A stretch of DNA of 36,564 bases, from the NCBI GenBank assembly GCA_934122125.1, contig CAKOVW010000005.1, forward strand, positions 1 to 36,564, in the 5' to 3' direction. The notes under the pieces were generated by a model. It was not told the DNA's origin, did not search any database, and saw only the letters and a program-made list of their open reading frames with translations. Source of the stretch: an uncultured Clostridia bacterium. Lineage in GTDB: Bacteria > Bacillota > Clostridia > TANB77 > CAG-508. Positions 34,432 through 36,564 of the stretch are shown piece by piece. The position numbers and the translations under genes were made by a program. Every line of letters starts with the position of its first letter. Position 1 is the stretch's first letter.

Positions 34432-36564
34432 TTATTCTTCATTATCATCAAAGTTATCCATATCTAATAAGTCTTCATCGTCAAGTAAAATATCTTCATC
34501 ATCTAAGTTTTCTTCTTCATCTGAAAGTTCACTATCTTCTGAATATCCATCAGCTAGTTCGTCTTCATCGACTACTGCAAGTTCTTCTTCCATTTTAGGG
34601 TCATCTTTAATACTATTAAAATCAATACCTTCATCAATATTTTCTTTTAATTCTAGTTCTTTGTTATCTTCTGAAAGAAGTTTAATATCTAGTCCTAAAG
34701 ATTGAAGTTCTTTTACTAATACTTTAAATCCTTCTGGAACACCTGGTTCTGGAACATTTTCGCCTTTTACTATTGCTTCATATGTTTTTACTCTTCCTAC
34801 AATATCATCAGATTTAACTGTTAACATTTCTTGAAGTGTATATGCAGCACCATAAGCCTCTAATGCCCAAACCTCCATTTCACCAAATCTTTGTCCACCA
34901 AATTGTGCTTTACCACCAAGAGGTTGTTGTGTTACTAGTGAGTATGGTCCAGTTGAACGAGCATGTATCTTGTCATCTACTAAGTGGTGTAGTTTTAACA
35001 TGTACATTACACCAACTGTAATTGGATGATCAAATGGTTCACCTGTTCTACCATCATATACTACTGTTTTTCCATCTTCTCTTAGTCCTGCTTGTTTAAA
35101 TAAATCTCTAATTTCTTCGTTTGTAGCACTATCAAATACTGGTGTTGCTACTTTAATTCCTAGAGCCTTAGCAGCCATACCTAAGTGAACCTCTAGAACT
35201 TGACCTAAGTTCATACGAGAAGGAACACCAAGTGGGTTTAATACTATATCTACTGGTGTACCATCTGGTAAAAATGGCATATCTTCTTCTGGTAATATAC
35301 GTGAAATAACACCTTTGTTACCATGACGTCCAGCCATTTTATCACCAACTGATATTTTTCTTTTTGTTGCTATATAACAACGAATTACTTGATTTACTCC
35401 AGGTGCTAATTCATCTGAATTTTCTCTTGTAAATATTTTAACATCTACAATAGTTCCAGCTTCTCCATGTGGTACACGAAGTGAGTTATCTCTAACTTCT
35501 CTAGCTTTTTCTCCAAATATTGCACGAAGTAGTCTTTCTTCAGCTGTTAAATCTGTTTCTCCTTTTGGAGTAACTTTACCAACTAATATATCTCCTGGTC
35601 TAACCTCTGCACCTATACGAATAATTCCGTTTTCATCTAGGTCTTTTAAGCTGTCATCTCCAACATTTGGAATATCTCTTGTAATCTCTTCTGCGCCTAG
35701 TTTTGTTTCTCTACATTCACAATCATATTCTTCAATATGTATTGATGTATAAACATCTTCTTTTACTAATCTTTCATTAATTAAAACAGCGTCCTCGTAG
35801 TTATAACCTTCCCAAGTTGTGAAAGCTATTAAAACGTTTTTACCAAGTGCCATTTCACCATTTTTAGTTCCAGGACCGTCAGCAATTAAATCTCCTGCTT
35901 TAACTCTTTCCCCAACACTTACAACTGGTCTTTGATTTATACATGTTCCACCATTTGTTCTTTTGAATTTTCTTAAATGGTAAACATCTACTTCATCTTT
36001 TTTATTTCTAATTTTAATTTCTTCACCAGTTACTCTTTCAACTATACCGTCATTTTTAGCAATTACAGTAATTCCAGAGTCTTTTGCTGCTCTATATTCC
36101 ATTCCTGTTCCTACTATTGGAGCTTCTGTTGTAAGTAATGGAACGGCTTGACGTTGCATGTTTGCACCCATTAGAGAACGTTTTACGTCATCATGCTCTA
36201 AGAATGGTATCATTGCTGCTGCAACTGATACTAATTGTTTTGGTGATACTTCAACAAAATCAACTTGTTCTTTATCAACCATTGTAATATCTGCTCTATG
36301 ACGTACACGAATTCTGTCATTAACAAATTTTCCGTCTTTATCAAGAGGTTCTGATGCTTGAGCAACTATGTATTTATCTTCTTCATCAGCTGGCATATAT
36401 ACAACTTCATCAGTTACTTTTCCTGTTTCATGATCTACTTTTCTATATGGTGTTTCAATAAATCCATATTCATTTATAATAGCAAATGATGAAAGTGCTG
36501 ATATAAGTCCAATGTTTGGACCTTCTGGAGATTCTACTGGACATAATCTACCATAGTGTGTATA
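34432..36564 (-). CDS. rpoB: DNA-directed RNA polymerase subunit beta, C-terminal 710 residues
   Basis: The gene is open to the window edge, so its 5' part is missing; an internal ATG at 36396 is not the start. The visible part begins YTHYGRLCPVESPEGPNIGL, the conserved fork region just after rifampicin cluster I, which itself is outside. Further on are KNVLIAFTTWEGYNYEDAVL, the active-site-proximal VGDKMAGRHGNKGVIS and the C-terminal clamp region GGKAQFGGQRFGEMEVWALE. After DEGIDFNSI comes an acidic tail of more than 50 residues, mostly Asp and Glu. The subunit forms the catalytic core with beta'. The rpoC gene follows. Confidence 0.97.
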   Translation of the reverse strand, partial: YTHYGRLCPVESPEGPNIGLISALSSFAIINEYGFIETPYRKVDHETGKVTDEVVYMPADEEDKYIVAQASEPLDKDGKFVNDRIRVRHRADITMVDKEQVDFVEVSPKQLVSVAAAMIPFLEHDDVKRSLMGANMQRQAVPLLTTEAPIVGTGMEYRAAKDSGITVIAKNDGIVERVTGEEIKIRNKKDEVDVYHLRKFKRTNGGTCINQRPVVSVGERVKAGDLIADGPGTKNGEMALGKNVLIAFTTWEGYNYEDAVLINERLVKEDVYTSIHIEEYDCECRETKLGAEEITRDIPNVGDDSLKDLDENGIIRIGAEVRPGDILVGKVTPKGETDLTAEERLLRAIFGEKAREVRDNSLRVPHGEAGTIVDVKIFTRENSDELAPGVNQVIRCYIATKRKISVGDKMAGRHGNKGVISRILPEEDMPFLPDGTPVDIVLNPLGVPSRMNLGQVLEVHLGMAAKALGIKVATPVFDSATNEEIRDLFKQAGLREDGKTVVYDGRTGEPFDHPITVGVMYMLKLHHLVDDKIHARSTGPYSLVTQQPLGGKAQFGGQRFGEMEVWALEAYGAAYTLQEMLTVKSDDIVGRVKTYEAIVKGENVPEPGVPEGFKVLVKELQSLGLDIKLLSEDNKELELKENIDEGIDFNSIKDDPKMEEELAVVDEDELADGYSEDSELSDEEENLDDEDILLDDEDLLDMDNFDDNEE

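Noticed and set aside
36396..36396. ATG at 36396 as the rpoB start
   Set aside because: The frame continues upstream to the window edge with conserved RpoB sequence (HYGRLCPVESPEGPNIGL), so this Met is internal.

Overview
This is an A+T-rich stretch (roughly 30% G+C by eye) from a low-GC Gram-positive bacterium of the Clostridia type. The evidence is the gene order gdpP-rplI-dnaB, the tilS-ftsH and rpoB-rpoC neighbours, a PASTA-bearing class B penicillin-binding protein, strong purine-rich ribosome binding sites and near-consensus sigma-A promoters. The prepilin-like leader sequences and the giant prealbumin-fold surface protein resemble those of uncultured gut Clostridia, but the exact lineage cannot be fixed from this window.

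Layout. (1) 1-3300: the start of rpsB (leftward), a small zinc-ribbon gene (rightward), a palindromic non-coding element, then a leftward operon of a pseudopilin-like protein, rnhB and pyrimidine-nucleoside phosphorylase. (2) 3366-6646: a rightward two-gene operon of an HD-GYP cyclic-di-GMP phosphodiesterase and a class B PBP. (3) 6597-7169: decayed DNA holding a scrap of a PD-(D/E)XK (Rpn-type) transposase and an orphan prepilin leader behind a consensus promoter. (4) 7136-14104: leftward housekeeping genes gdpP, rplI, dnaB, tilS, ftsH. (5) 14279-30595: the accessory region, with a G+C-rich orphan gene pointing right, then two leftward surface-protein genes. (6) 30631-36564: rpoC and the 3' part of rpoB, leftward, closed by a strong terminator.

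The most interesting part is region 5. A 4962-residue secreted protein has an N-terminal lectin-like domain that appears inserted into a vWA-like domain, PKD/Ig-like modules, about thirty SpaA/Cna-B-like prealbumin repeats and a C-terminal type I dockerin. The next gene encodes one cohesin domain on an Asn/Asp/Lys-rich stalk ending in MPQTG, a hydrophobic helix and a basic tail. The natural reading is a two-part surface fibre: the small protein is fixed to the envelope and its cohesin captures the dockerin end of the giant adhesin. No glycoside hydrolase or multi-cohesin scaffoldin is in view, so this looks like cohesin-dockerin chemistry used to display an adhesin rather than to build a cellulosome. 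The pairing is inferred from adjacency and domain type.

Other points to check are the origin of the G+C-rich orphan gene, Glu-to-Gln changes at the predicted isopeptide catalytic position in many repeats, and several promoters whose -35 box lies inside an inverted repeat.
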